In this document: positions 29,659 through 37,293 of the stretch, piece after piece
Layout: each line of letters opens with the position of its first letter
Numbering within the stretch: position 1 is the stretch's first letter
Assembly (NCBI GenBank): GCA_024636015.1
Contig: JAGXHU010000077.1
Span: 1-64,000 of the forward strand
Length of the DNA: 64,000 nt
Origin: Halothiobacillus sp.
Lineage (GTDB): Bacteria > Pseudomonadota > Gammaproteobacteria > Halothiobacillales > Halothiobacillaceae
Direction of reading: 5' to 3'
The notes under the pieces: generated by a model
Seen by the model: the letters and a program-made list of their open reading frames with translations, nothing else
Database searches by the model: none
What the model was told of the DNA's origin: nothing
Position numbers and translations under genes: made by a program

Positions 29659-30075
29659 ATGTCCTTTTTTCGCCCCCTGTCTCGCACCCTTATCGTGCTC
29701 GCCTTGTTCGCACTGACGGGATGCGGATTCTTCAGCCATGGGCCGGACAAGGACACTGCCCGGCAAATCCTGCAGGATCAGATCGACCCCTCCGGCAAAG
29801 TCGTGATCGTTCAAAGCATCGATTCATTGAACGCGGCCGAACAAGGGCAGCAATGGCTTGTCGACGTCAATGCCACCCTTTTGTTCAAGAAAAGTGCGGA
29901 GCAGCTCGCCCAGTCACTGCAGGCGCCATCCTCCGGCGCGGGCATGCTCGGTACCATGGGACAGATCGGCCTGGTGCTGCAATTCGGAAATTTCAAGGCG
30001 GGCCAGACCCAAGCCTACCAAACACGATTGGTCCTGCTGCACGGCTCGGGGGGATGGATGCCCGCCCACCGCTAA
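29659..30075 (+). CDS. small putative lipoprotein of unknown function
   Basis: 138 residues with a clean lipoprotein signal peptide: positive start, hydrophobic core, lipobox LTGC with the lipidated cysteine near residue 22. The mature part is about 115 residues, mixed alpha/beta, no family recognised. AAGGAGCC before the ATG is a good ribosome site. It follows ycgL closely and may be cotranscribed. Confidence 0.7.
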   Translation: MSFFRPLSRTLIVLALFALTGCGFFSHGPDKDTARQILQDQIDPSGKVVIVQSIDSLNAAEQGQQWLVDVNATLLFKKSAEQLAQSLQAPSSGAGMLGTMGQIGLVLQFGNFKAGQTQAYQTRLVLLHGSGGWMPAHR

Positions 30076-30157
30076 ATGTCACGCAGGCGATCGGCGTGAC
30101 GGGCTTGATGCACGCCATACACCGGTTGCCGGGCTTCCTGATATAGTTTCGTCCTAA

Positions 30158-30209
30158 GGAACCGCTGGTTAATACCGCCATGGCCGAAGAGGTGTTAATC
30201 AGAGGTGCC
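30158..30209. repeat. long imperfect inverted repeat upstream of aroB
   Basis: Two 21-base arms (30158-30178 and 30189-30209) pair at 18 positions when two G-U pairs are allowed, around a 10-base centre. The right arm ends in CAGAGGTGCC, the left begins GGAACCGCTG. It could be an RNA hairpin in the aroB leader or a remnant of a small mobile element (MITE-like). No T-tract follows directly, so it is not a simple terminator. Confidence 0.55.
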
Positions 30210-30248
30210 CTATTGGGGATTTGATTTTTTCGCATGAAGGTTGCTGAT

Positions 30249-31406
30249 ATGTCCGAAGACCGTCCGCTGGCAAATACCGCTACATTGAATGTGGATCTGG
30301 GTGACCGAAGTTACCCGATCTACATCGGCACGGACCTGATCCAGCAAACCGAGCTGTTGGCACGGCACATCCCCGGCGAACAGGCCGTCATTGTTTCAAA
30401 CACCACCGTCGCCCCGCTCTATGCCGAGGCCTTGCGCAGCGGTTTGGCGCGCTTCAAGAACGTCGGCCTGGTGGTCCTACCGGACGGCGAACAATACAAA
30501 TCCCTCGAAACGCTTTCCACCATCTTCGATGCATTGGTCGACACGCACTGCGACCGCCAGACCACATTGATCGCCCTGGGTGGCGGCGTCATCGGTGATA
30601 TCACGGGCTTCGCCGCCGCCTGCTACCAGCGCGGCGTCCCTTTCATTCAGATCCCGACCACCCTGTTGTCACAGGTCGATAGCTCCGTCGGCGGGAAAAC
30701 CGGTGTGAATCACCCGCGCGCCAAAAACATGATCGGTGCCTTCTATCAACCCCGCTGTGTGATTGCCGACATCCGAACACTGGATACCCTGCCCGAACGC
30801 GAACTCTCGGCGGGTCTGGCCGAGATCATCAAATACGGCCTGCTCTGGGATACTGATTTTCTCGACTGGATCGAAACGAATCTGCCCAAACTGCGCGCGC
30901 GTGATGAAAAAGCACTCCGCCATGCCATTACGCGCTCCTGCGCCATCAAGGCCGACATCGTCAATCAGGACGAACGTGAGGGCGGTTTGCGCGCCCTGCT
31001 GAACCTCGGCCACACCTTCGGTCATGCCATCGAGGCGGGCATGGGGTACGGTAAATGGCTGCATGGTGAAGCGGTCGGCGCGGGCATGTGCATGGCTGCC
31101 GACCTCTCCCATCGGCTCGAATGGATCAGCACCAGTGACCTGCACCGGGTGCAAACGATCGTGGCCGCCGCCGGTTTACCCATTCGCAGCCCGGCCGAAC
31201 TCCCGATCGAAACGATACGCAGCTTGATGAACAGTGATAAAAAGGTGCAAAGTGGCCGCTTGCGGCTGGTTCTGATGCATGGTCTGGGCTCAGCCCTGAT
31301 TACCGATAAGACACCGGAAAATCTCATTATGGAAACCTTGCGCGCCACCCACGCAGGCAACACGTCCGAATTGCCCGAACCTCTTCCATTCACCGACAGC
31401 GAATAG
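30249..31406 (+). CDS. aroB: 3-dehydroquinate synthase
   Basis: 385 residues from ATG 30249; a second in-frame ATG at 30234 lacks a ribosome site, whereas AAGG stands 8 bases before this one. The enzyme cyclises DAHP to dehydroquinate in the shikimate pathway and uses NAD and a divalent metal. Visible blocks: [52 protein letters not shown] and the zinc-ligand histidines in [12 protein letters not shown]. aroK, the usual upstream neighbour, is absent here. damX follows after 5 bases, as in many gammaproteobacteria. Confidence 0.96.
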   Translation: MSEDRPLANTATLNVDLGDRSYPIYIGTDLIQQTELLARHIPGEQAVIVSNTTVAPLYAEALRSGLARFKNVGLVVLPDGEQYKSLETLSTIFDALVDTHCDRQTTLIALGGGVIGDITGFAAACYQRGVPFIQIPTTLLSQVDSSVGGKTGVNHPRAKNMIGAFYQPRCVIADIRTLDTLPERELSAGLAEIIKYGLLWDTDFLDWIETNLPKLRARDEKALRHAITRSCAIKADIVNQDEREGGLRALLNLGHTFGHAIEAGMGYGKWLHGEAVGAGMCMAADLSHRLEWISTSDLHRVQTIVAAAGLPIRSPAELPIETIRSLMNSDKKVQSGRLRLVLMHGLGSALITDKTPENLIMETLRATHAGNTSELPEPLPFTDSE

Positions 31407-31411
31407 GCCCC

Positions 31412-32905
31412 ATGAATACCGCCCAAGAACACGCACTCGAACAAGCCAACCTCATTGCCCAGCTGGTGAAATACGCAGACCGGCTGATCGTCGTCGAAAG
31501 CGCATCGCCCCAGGAACGACACGATTTCGTCGAACTGGTCGCCGAACGCTTACCAGACAGTATCGAAACACTCGCCATCACCGCACAACCTGGCAATCTT
31601 CCCCTGGAAGTCATTTCCCTGGTCACCGAAGCCTTGCAACTGTCGCCCGGCATAGAGTCGCCGCGTCAGCTGGCTTCCGCCGTCCACGAGGCGCTCTCCG
31701 CCCAAGGCCGGATGCTGGTCATCATCGAGAATGCCAACGCCTGGCTCGAAACCGAATCCTGGCCGGAGTTGCTGCTCATGTTGCGCGCTGCCCACGAGCT
31801 CGCCCCCAACCACTTGCTGTTCCTCCTGACGGGTGAAATCGATCTCACCGAACATCTGCGCACTGAGCCGGAGCTAGCGGACATGCAGGGTGATATGCAC
31901 CAGTGTCTGCTGCTGGATGCCGCCTTTGCCAACACTGCCCCGGAAACGGCGCCACACGCCACGCAGAAGCAGCCCCCCCACAAAGACCCCAAGGAAGAAG
32001 CCTTGGTCGCCAGCCTGCAGGATTCGGAGGGCGGGAGCACACAGCAGCCAGGGAAAACGTCCCGCCGCCCCTTCAACCCGACCCTGTTGATCATTGCGGC
32101 CTTCAGCGTGGCCATCGTCAGTTTCGGTGGTTTTGCTCTGTTAACGCGCACCGCGGATAAAGGCCCGAGCAGCAAGAACCTCCCGCTCGAACAAGCGACC
32201 CCGTCCGCAACCACGAGCCAGCCCCCCCTCGAAACGACTGCCGCCACACCCGTGCCCCAGGTAGGCAACCCGCTACCGAACGACGGAGAAATTGGCAAAA
32301 CGGGTGCGCCAGAAACCCCCTTAACCGCAGCGGCGCCAGCCAGCAACCATCTGGAACCGGTACCCGCGCCTCAATCCGCCACGAGTGGCGCGGCTGAGCC
32401 TCCAGCCACGGGAACCCCATCGACGCTGGCCGCCATCAACGCCACCAAAGCGCCCGAAATAACCACATCGAATACAGCGACAAGACCCGCAGTGGAAATA
32501 CCCCCGCAAGCCAAGGTGATCATCAAGCACACCCCGGCCCAGGAGCCCCGTAAACACACACCGACACGCCGCCTACAGCCTGTTGAGGCCACCAAGATCA
32601 CCGGCGTAGACAATGCGTGGTATCACGCCCAGCCCAAAAACCATGCGGCACTCCAACTCGGTGCATTCACCGACACCAAGGCCGCCATCGACTTCGTTCG
32701 CAAACATAAAACCGCCACCAACCTCACGGACTGGCGCATCTTTTCACAACGGCCCAAGGATCAAACGCTCTACACCGTCACCGTAGGGAATTTCGACTCG
32801 CTGACCGAGGCCCGCAAGGCCATTGCCAAGCTGCCAGAGCCACTGCGTCAGATCAAACCCTATCCCCGAAGCTTCAACGCAATCGATCAGGTACTCACCA
32901 AATAA
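31412..32905 (+). CDS. damX: DamX-like SPOR-domain cell-division protein
   Basis: 497 residues. The N-terminal 200 residues resemble the AAA-type domain seen in DamX-like proteins, but no Walker A lysine motif is visible. A membrane helix follows at about 223-241 (LLIIAAFSVAIVSFGGFALL), then a long low-complexity Pro/Ala/Thr linker, and a C-terminal SPOR domain (HAALQLGAFTDTKAAIDFV to the end) that binds denuded septal peptidoglycan. It should act at the division site. Position directly behind aroB is the standard location. The linker length differs strongly among relatives. Confidence 0.85.
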   Translation: MNTAQEHALEQANLIAQLVKYADRLIVVESASPQERHDFVELVAERLPDSIETLAITAQPGNLPLEVISLVTEALQLSPGIESPRQLASAVHEALSAQGRMLVIIENANAWLETESWPELLLMLRAAHELAPNHLLFLLTGEIDLTEHLRTEPELADMQGDMHQCLLLDAAFANTAPETAPHATQKQPPHKDPKEEALVASLQDSEGGSTQQPGKTSRRPFNPTLLIIAAFSVAIVSFGGFALLTRTADKGPSSKNLPLEQATPSATTSQPPLETTAATPVPQVGNPLPNDGEIGKTGAPETPLTAAAPASNHLEPVPAPQSATSGAAEPPATGTPSTLAAINATKAPEITTSNTATRPAVEIPPQAKVIIKHTPAQEPRKHTPTRRLQPVEATKITGVDNAWYHAQPKNHAALQLGAFTDTKAAIDFVRKHKTATNLTDWRIFSQRPKDQTLYTVTVGNFDSLTEARKAIAKLPEPLRQIKPYPRSFNAIDQVLTK

Positions 32906-32929
32906 TCCGGGCAATAATCCGAGACCACT

Positions 32930-32963
32930 AAAAAGGGCGGCCCTGCTAGGGGTCGCCCTTTTT
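32930..32963. terminator. bidirectional terminator between damX and the anti-sigma gene
   Basis: AAAAAGGGCG pairs with CGCCCTTTTT around a 14-base interior that itself has CCC/GGG. A/T tracts on both sides suit both convergent genes. Confidence 0.88.
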
Positions 32964-32982
32964 GCGCGTAAAACATACGGGT

Positions 32983-33753
32983 TCAGATCGACAGGTAGGT
33001 CCAACCTTGGCGTATACGATGGGCGACCTGCTCAACTGCCGAATCGGTCACGGTCACATGGGGCAGCAAATTCGTATTCTTGCCGCTCTCCTTGAGTTTT
33101 TCCAGGCTCGTACCGCAGACCATGAAATGTACGTTGGGATACTTCGTCATCAGGGCTTCAATTTGAAGCGCATAAGGCGTTGTTCCAGAACGCAGGAAGT
33201 TTAGCCCGTCCGAATTGGTAAGCACCTCCAGCTGAAAACCCGGGTCCCGGGACGAGTTCTTCAGTACCTGCTCGGCAACCCGCAGGGTTTCTCGAAACTT
33301 CGCCGGCGAATCCGATCCCAGACGTAACAGGACATTGCGATGCTGGGCGGTCGCCATGAGCGATGACACCGTGACTTGCGGGGCGCCAGAAGCCTGCTGC
33401 ATCGACACGATACCCGAATCGCCCCCCGGCGAGGAATGTGACAGGGAACTGGCAACCCAGCCCGCCATGGCCCCGACGATCAGCAGGGCGACCGCCGCAA
33501 CAGCGGTCGGCATGAGCGCGAGAACACGTACCCGGGCCAGACGCTTGGGCGGCGGCGGAACCGATTGGTAGGCCTCCCGCACCCAATCCTGGAGCTGATC
33601 GATATCGCAGATCATTTGAGTCAATTCCGGATGCTGTTTGACGGCTGATCGTACCCGCTGCCGATCCTCGATAATCAGCTCGTCATCAACAAACGCATGA
33701 ACCTCTTCATCCGAAATCTGAGCTGAGTCCAACCGATGGCGCAAGTAACTCAT
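32983..33753 (-). CDS. membrane anti-sigma factor with periplasmic DsrE-like domain
   Basis: 256 residues. Residues 1-65 resemble a cytosolic anti-sigma domain (ISDEEVHAFVDDEL, His19, then HPELTQMICDIDQLQDWV) without the zinc CxxC. A single membrane helix spans about 77-101. Residues about 138-256 align along their length with the exported DsrE-like proteins encoded next door: FQLEVLTNSDGLNFL matches IDLEIVAFGPGLRLL, VHFMVCGTSL matches VRFSACENTI, and both end with an HxVxV-type strand and an aromatic tail. Cys213 falls at the conserved cysteine. It overlaps the sigma gene by 4 bases (ATGA). The likely role is to hold the sigma factor until the periplasmic domain senses a signal, perhaps reactive sulfur. 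Confidence 0.82.
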   Translation of the reverse strand: MSYLRHRLDSAQISDEEVHAFVDDELIIEDRQRVRSAVKQHPELTQMICDIDQLQDWVREAYQSVPPPPKRLARVRVLALMPTAVAAVALLIVGAMAGWVASSLSHSSPGGDSGIVSMQQASGAPQVTVSSLMATAQHRNVLLRLGSDSPAKFRETLRVAEQVLKNSSRDPGFQLEVLTNSDGLNFLRSGTTPYALQIEALMTKYPNVHFMVCGTSLEKLKESGKNTNLLPHVTVTDSAVEQVAHRIRQGWTYLSI

Positions 33754-34325
33754 ATCACCCTCCTCAAATGCCGCCCTGAAGACGCAATCTCTTGCGTCTC
33801 AAGTTGTGGACGTTCGATCAGGAGCTCCCTGAGTGCCTGGCGGCCACGCGACAGACGGCTCATCACCGTACCGACCGGGAGATCGAGAATCGTGGCGGTT
33901 TCCTTATAGGAGAATTCCTCAAGATCCACCAGGGTCACCACGATGCGCTGCATCTCCGGCAAGCTCATAATAGCGCGGCGCACGCACTCGATCATTTCAT
34001 CCCGACAATGAATGCAGTCGGGCGACTGCGTATCGTCCAAGCACAGCGTGTCCAGCATATCGTCGATATTTTCCTCGCGCGGCCGGCTTCGCACGTGGTC
34101 CAACCAGATATTCGCCAGAATTCGAATCGCCCACCGATCCAGCAATTCATCATCCCGAAGTTGTGCCTGTTTCTGCAGCGCCCGGATCATCGCCTCCTGC
34201 ACGAGGTCGTCTGCCAAGAAGGCGTCCTTGCTCCAGGAAAAGGCCAGCCGGTACATCCGGGGACGCAGCTCGTCCAACCGTCCGGCAAAGGAAAGCCGCC
34301 GAAACAAAAATGTCGAAATACCCAC
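33750..34325 (-). CDS. ECF-type RNA polymerase sigma factor
   Basis: 191 residues from a GTG whose complement is 34323-34325, preceded by GGGAG. Region 2 is DELRPRMYRLAFSWSKDAFLADDLVQEAMIRAL (in pieces), and region 4 is MSLPEMQRIVVTLVDLEEFSYKETATILDLPVGTVMSRLSRGRQAL (in pieces), with the helix-turn-helix at IAL-like ETATILDLPVGTVMSRL. No region 1 or 3, as expected for an ECF sigma. Two cysteines (CIHC) lie in the linker between regions 2 and 4. It carries in front of it the same promoter as the two DsrE/porin cassettes, so it probably drives its own expression and theirs. Confidence 0.93.
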   Translation of the reverse strand: MGISTFLFRRLSFAGRLDELRPRMYRLAFSWSKDAFLADDLVQEAMIRALQKQAQLRDDELLDRWAIRILANIWLDHVRSRPREENIDDMLDTLCLDDTQSPDCIHCRDEMIECVRRAIMSLPEMQRIVVTLVDLEEFSYKETATILDLPVGTVMSRLSRGRQALRELLIERPQLETQEIASSGRHLRRVI

Positions 34326-34372
34326 TGACTCCCACCCCGCGTCTGTTCGTTTTTTTATCGCTATACCATTGT

Positions 34373-34398
34373 GACGTAACGCCTTGTGTTTTCATTCC
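34373..34398 (-). promoter_or_regulatory. ECF-type promoter of the sigma/anti-sigma operon
   Basis: On the - strand GGAAT (34394-34398), 17 bases, CGTC (34373-34376). Same hexamer-like elements and identical spacing as the promoters at 34444 and 36665. A transcript would start around 34367 and give a leader of about 40 bases. Supports autoregulation. Confidence 0.75.
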
Positions 34399-34443
34399 CC
34401 CTATTTGTCATAAAAAATTAATACACCCATCAATATTAACGTT

Positions 34444-34469
34444 GGAATAAACGCATTCTCGATCTCGTC
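34444..34469 (+). promoter_or_regulatory. ECF-type promoter of cassette 1
   Basis: GGAAT (34444-34448), 17 bases, CGTC (34466-34469). Identical elements and spacing in front of cassette 2 and, on the opposite strand, the sigma gene. GGAAT-type -35 and CGTC-type -10 elements are characteristic of ECF sigma factors. Confidence 0.78.
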
Positions 34470-34533
34470 GTGATTTGTGAACCCAGCGTAAATGGGGGAT
34501 TAACAAGATGTCACTCACCACCAGGAGTTAACA

Positions 34534-35013
34534 ATGATTCATTTGTCACGGATCACGCCAATCGCGTTGCTTTTGGCTGCATCCCTTGCCACATCCGGCT
34601 TGGCACAGGCCAACCCCAACGCAGAATCAGTCGCGGCCGCCATTCAGGCCAAACCCTTTGCCCAAACCCGCGTTGCCTTGCAAATCAGTGATGGCGGTGC
34701 TGGAAAACAGACCTTGGTCCTGAATGTTGCCCACAACCTGCTCAAATTTTATGGACAGGACAAAATCGATCTTGAAATCGTCGCCTTTGGCCCAGGCCTG
34801 CGTCTCCTGTTCAAGGGCAATGCCAACAGCCAGCGCATTCAAGAATTAGCCGCCTCAGGGGTTCGGTTCAGTGCCTGCGAGAACACCATCAAGGCGATGA
34901 GCAAAAAACTGGGCCACCCGCCTGAACTCAACCCGATTGCCCGCATTGTCCCCGCCGGAATCGTGCGCATGGTCGAGCTGAATAAAGCCGGATTTTTCGT
35001 CGCCCGCCCGTAA
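34534..35013 (+). CDS. exported DsrE-like protein, copy 1
   Basis: 159 residues; Sec-type signal peptide (about residues 1-26, cut after LAQA), mature part of about 133 residues with a DsrE/DsrF-like fold. Family features: an early ALQISDG strand, IDLEIVAFGPGLRLLF, and GVRFSACENTIK with Cys115, the only cysteine, followed by a VPAGIVRMVELNKAGF end. Cytosolic DsrE/TusD relatives carry sulfur on a conserved cysteine; this one would sit in the periplasm, which is unusual, so sulfur binding is inferred only. The start is fixed by CAGGAG 7 bases before ATG. It is 45 bases ahead of the porin, surely one transcript. Confidence 0.85.
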   Translation: MIHLSRITPIALLLAASLATSGLAQANPNAESVAAAIQAKPFAQTRVALQISDGGAGKQTLVLNVAHNLLKFYGQDKIDLEIVAFGPGLRLLFKGNANSQRIQELAASGVRFSACENTIKAMSKKLGHPPELNPIARIVPAGIVRMVELNKAGFFVARP

Positions 35014-35058
35014 CCCACCACCCAGACATCCTATTAAAAACAGAAGGAACCATCATCC

Positions 35059-36369
35059 ATGCAATTACAAAAACCCAACAAGAAGTTTCAACGGTACCTG
35101 GCGATGACCACGCTCTGCGCCGGCCTGTTTGCAGCCATGCCCAGCGCCCACGCGGCCAACTGGCTGATGCTGCAGGGCACCGAGCCAGCCGACAACGCGG
35201 CCCGCGCGAAAGTTTGGGGCTTTATTCAGCCGATGTACTCCAAGGATTTCAGCAACGGCTTTGCCGGCAAATATGTTCCACCGAAACTGGTCGGCCCCAG
35301 CCTCGACTCCCAGTCTTCGTTCAATATCCTGCGCGCCCGGATCGGCGTTCGCGGCACCGGCTTCCCACTGGACAGCAAGGTCAACTATTTCATCCTGACC
35401 GAGTTTGGCAACAACGCCATTACCAATGGCGGCCACTATGGCAGCTACAAACCCTATCTTTCTGATGCCAGCGTTACCTTGAACTACATCAAGGGTGCGC
35501 GTGTCCGACTCGGTCTGTTCAAGTACCCCGGTTCCGAGGAAGGCCTGCAGGGCATCGCCGCGTTCCCCTACATCGGTTACACCAGCGTCACCAATCAGAT
35601 GCTGCTTGAGCGTTTCCCAACCAACGGTGAAACCAACATTGCACCGCAAACCGTCCCCAATGCCGATATGAACGCCTTTTCGGCGCCCGCTGGCGCATTC
35701 CGCGACGTCGGTGCCCAGGTATTCGACGCCTTTGACGTCGGCAACTGGGAACACACCTATGCGGTGATGCTGGGTAACGGTCATGGCATGCAAATGACTG
35801 ACAACAACAGCAGTAAGGATCTGTATCTCTACTGGTCTTCTGCCTATCTGTTCGACAAGAGCGCCAAAGGCCCTTTCCGCCCGAGTCTGAAGATGTTCAC
35901 TTGGTACCAGAGCGGCAAGCGCACCGATGCCTATGACAAGACCCAGGAACAGGAGCGCAAGCGTTATGGTGTCGGGGTCTCCTACCTGAAGAAGCCGTTC
36001 CGTGTCAGCGCCGAATACATGGTGGGCAAGGGCATGATCTTCCAGGGTGCACAGAACCCGCAACGCATGTTCAACAACAACAAGGCGGCCGGTGGGTATG
36101 TCGAAGGTGGCTATTTCATCCCCAATACCAAGTTTGAACTGGATCTGCGCTATGACACCTACAAGCGTAACAAGGGCATTTTGAAAGGCCCGACCCCCGA
36201 GGCCAAGTTCAACACCTGGACCGCCGGTGTGAACTATCACTTCAACAAGAAGACCCGGTTCACCCTGGATTACTCGATCCGCAAGGACAGCTCCGTATTC
36301 ACCCCGGTCAACAATCAGTTGAAGGACGTGAAAGGTCTGCTGGCCCTACAGGTTACGGCCGTTTTCTAG
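35059..36369 (+). CDS. outer-membrane porin, cassette copy 1
   Basis: 436 residues with a signal peptide cut near PSAHA-A. The sequence is rich in alternating beta strands and ends LLALQVTAVF with the terminal phenylalanine used for barrel insertion. NILRARIGVRGTGFPLDSKVNYFILTEFGNNA and VRLGLFKYPGSEEG recall OprO/OprP-type porins, which form anion-preferring 16-strand trimers; that substrate class is a guess. Cotranscribed with the exported DsrE-like gene, so it may admit or release the sulfur compound that the regulon deals with. Confidence 0.8.
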   Translation: MQLQKPNKKFQRYLAMTTLCAGLFAAMPSAHAANWLMLQGTEPADNAARAKVWGFIQPMYSKDFSNGFAGKYVPPKLVGPSLDSQSSFNILRARIGVRGTGFPLDSKVNYFILTEFGNNAITNGGHYGSYKPYLSDASVTLNYIKGARVRLGLFKYPGSEEGLQGIAAFPYIGYTSVTNQMLLERFPTNGETNIAPQTVPNADMNAFSAPAGAFRDVGAQVFDAFDVGNWEHTYAVMLGNGHGMQMTDNNSSKDLYLYWSSAYLFDKSAKGPFRPSLKMFTWYQSGKRTDAYDKTQEQERKRYGVGVSYLKKPFRVSAEYMVGKGMIFQGAQNPQRMFNNNKAAGGYVEGGYFIPNTKFELDLRYDTYKRNKGILKGPTPEAKFNTWTAGVNYHFNKKTRFTLDYSIRKDSSVFTPVNNQLKDVKGLLALQVTAVF

Positions 36370-36379
36370 TTCAAGGACA

Positions 36380-36398
36380 AAAATCAATGATTGATTTT
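36380..36398. repeat. palindrome AAAATCAA-TGA-TTGATTTT
   Basis: A perfect 8-base inverted repeat with a 3-base centre, 10 bases after the porin stop codon. AT-rich; possibly an RNA 3' hairpin or a protein-binding site. Confidence 0.5.
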
Positions 36399-36411
36399 CA
36401 AGGATGACCTC

Positions 36412-36447
36412 GACGTCTTAGCCAACAAGGAACCGGGCTAAGACGTC
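36412..36447. repeat. perfect 12-base inverted repeat with 12-base loop
   Basis: GACGTCTTAGCC at 36412-36423 and GGCTAAGACGTC at 36436-36447. No T-tract. It lies between the porin stop and the terminator, so it would be in the 3' end of the cassette 1 transcript. It is not present after cassette 2. Confidence 0.65.
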
Positions 36448-36457
36448 ACCCCACACC

Positions 36458-36491
36458 AGGCGCAACTGACTTCGCTCAGATGCGCCTTTTT
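36458..36491 (+). terminator. rho-independent terminator of cassette 1
   Basis: AGGCGCAACTGA pairs with TCAGATGCGCCT apart from one A/A mismatch, then five T. Confidence 0.88.
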
Positions 36492-36664
36492 CGTTTCCGC
36501 CTTTTTGTTTTCACAATCTGCACGACCTCCTCGCCACCTTCTCCTCGGCGACACTACCTATGCCTACCCTCCTGAGCACATCTGTTTTTAGTGGACGAGC
36601 TCGTCCGTTGTTTTCATGCCATTAACAAATCATAAAAACCGGTTATGCCATAAAAATTAACACT

Positions 36665-36690
36665 GGAATAAACGATTTCACAGTTTCGTC
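36665..36690 (+). promoter_or_regulatory. ECF-type promoter of cassette 2
   Basis: GGAAT (36665-36669), 17 bases, CGTC (36687-36690). Same as cassette 1. The flanking context TGGAATAAACG is also shared between the two. Confidence 0.78.
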
Positions 36691-36754
36691 ATGGTGCGTG
36701 AACCCGCAGTAAACGGGGGATTAAAAAGACGTCACAGACCACCAGGAGTTAACA

Positions 36755-37234
36755 ATGATCCATCTATCGCGGATAACACCAATTGCTTTGCTTTTGGCCG
36801 CCGCCCTCGCCACCTCCGGATTAGCCCAAGCCAATGAAAATGCTGAACCTGTTGCCAAAATTCTGCAGGAGAAACCGTTTGCACAAACGCGTGTAGCCCT
36901 GCAAATCAGTGATGGCAGCGAAGAAAAACAGGCCCTTGTTTTAAATGTCGCTAGCAACCTGCTCAAGTTTTACGGGCCAGACAAGATCGATATCGAAGTG
37001 GTCGCATTCGGCCCTGGCTTACGTCTGTTGTTTAAAGACAACGTCAATAGTCAGCGCATCCAAGAACTGGCAGCAGCCGGCGTGCGATTCAGCGCCTGCG
37101 ACAACACCATCACGTCCATGGCCAAACTACTGGGCCACCCGCCTGAACTCAACCCGATTGCACGCATCGTCCCGGCCGGCATCGTGCGAATGGTTGAGCT
37201 GAACAAGGCCGGGTTTTTCGTCGCTCGTCCCTGA
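36755..37234 (+). CDS. exported DsrE-like protein, copy 2
   Basis: 159 residues, same length as copy 1 and identical at 136 positions by direct count. The signal peptide and the last 29 residues are nearly or fully identical. Differences cluster in the N-terminal part of the mature protein (residues 32-60), which may mark a partner or ligand surface. The conserved Cys115 is kept in RFSACDNTI. Same ribosome site and same 5' leader as copy 1. Expected to lie in the periplasm; the biochemical role is unknown, with sulfur transfer or sulfur-species binding as the leading idea from the DsrE family. Confidence 0.85.
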   Translation: MIHLSRITPIALLLAAALATSGLAQANENAEPVAKILQEKPFAQTRVALQISDGSEEKQALVLNVASNLLKFYGPDKIDIEVVAFGPGLRLLFKDNVNSQRIQELAAAGVRFSACDNTITSMAKLLGHPPELNPIARIVPAGIVRMVELNKAGFFVARP

Positions 37235-37293
37235 TACACGCCCCAACAACCCGGTTAAAAACGTTCATTCAAAAAACAGTCAAGGAACCATCC

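Larger units (their letters stand above)
34436..36369 (+). repeat. DsrE/porin cassette, copy 1
   Basis: First of two tandem homologous units. Promoter, leader, exported DsrE-like gene and porin gene recur at 36657-38625. The 100 bases starting at 34436, through the start codon, align without gaps to those from 36657 with 80 identical. The DsrE-like proteins agree at 136 of 159 residues. Confidence 0.9.
36370..36754. other. intergenic region between the two DsrE/porin cassettes
   Basis: 385 bases with no gene. It contains in order an 8+3+8 palindrome (36380-36398), a perfect 12-base inverted repeat (36412-36447), a rho-independent terminator (36458-36491) and the ECF promoter plus leader of cassette 2. 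Confidence 0.8.

Noticed and set aside
35065-36240. Long open frame antisense to the first porin
   Set aside because: Overlaps a full-length porin with signal peptide and conserved paralogue; the antisense frame has no signature.
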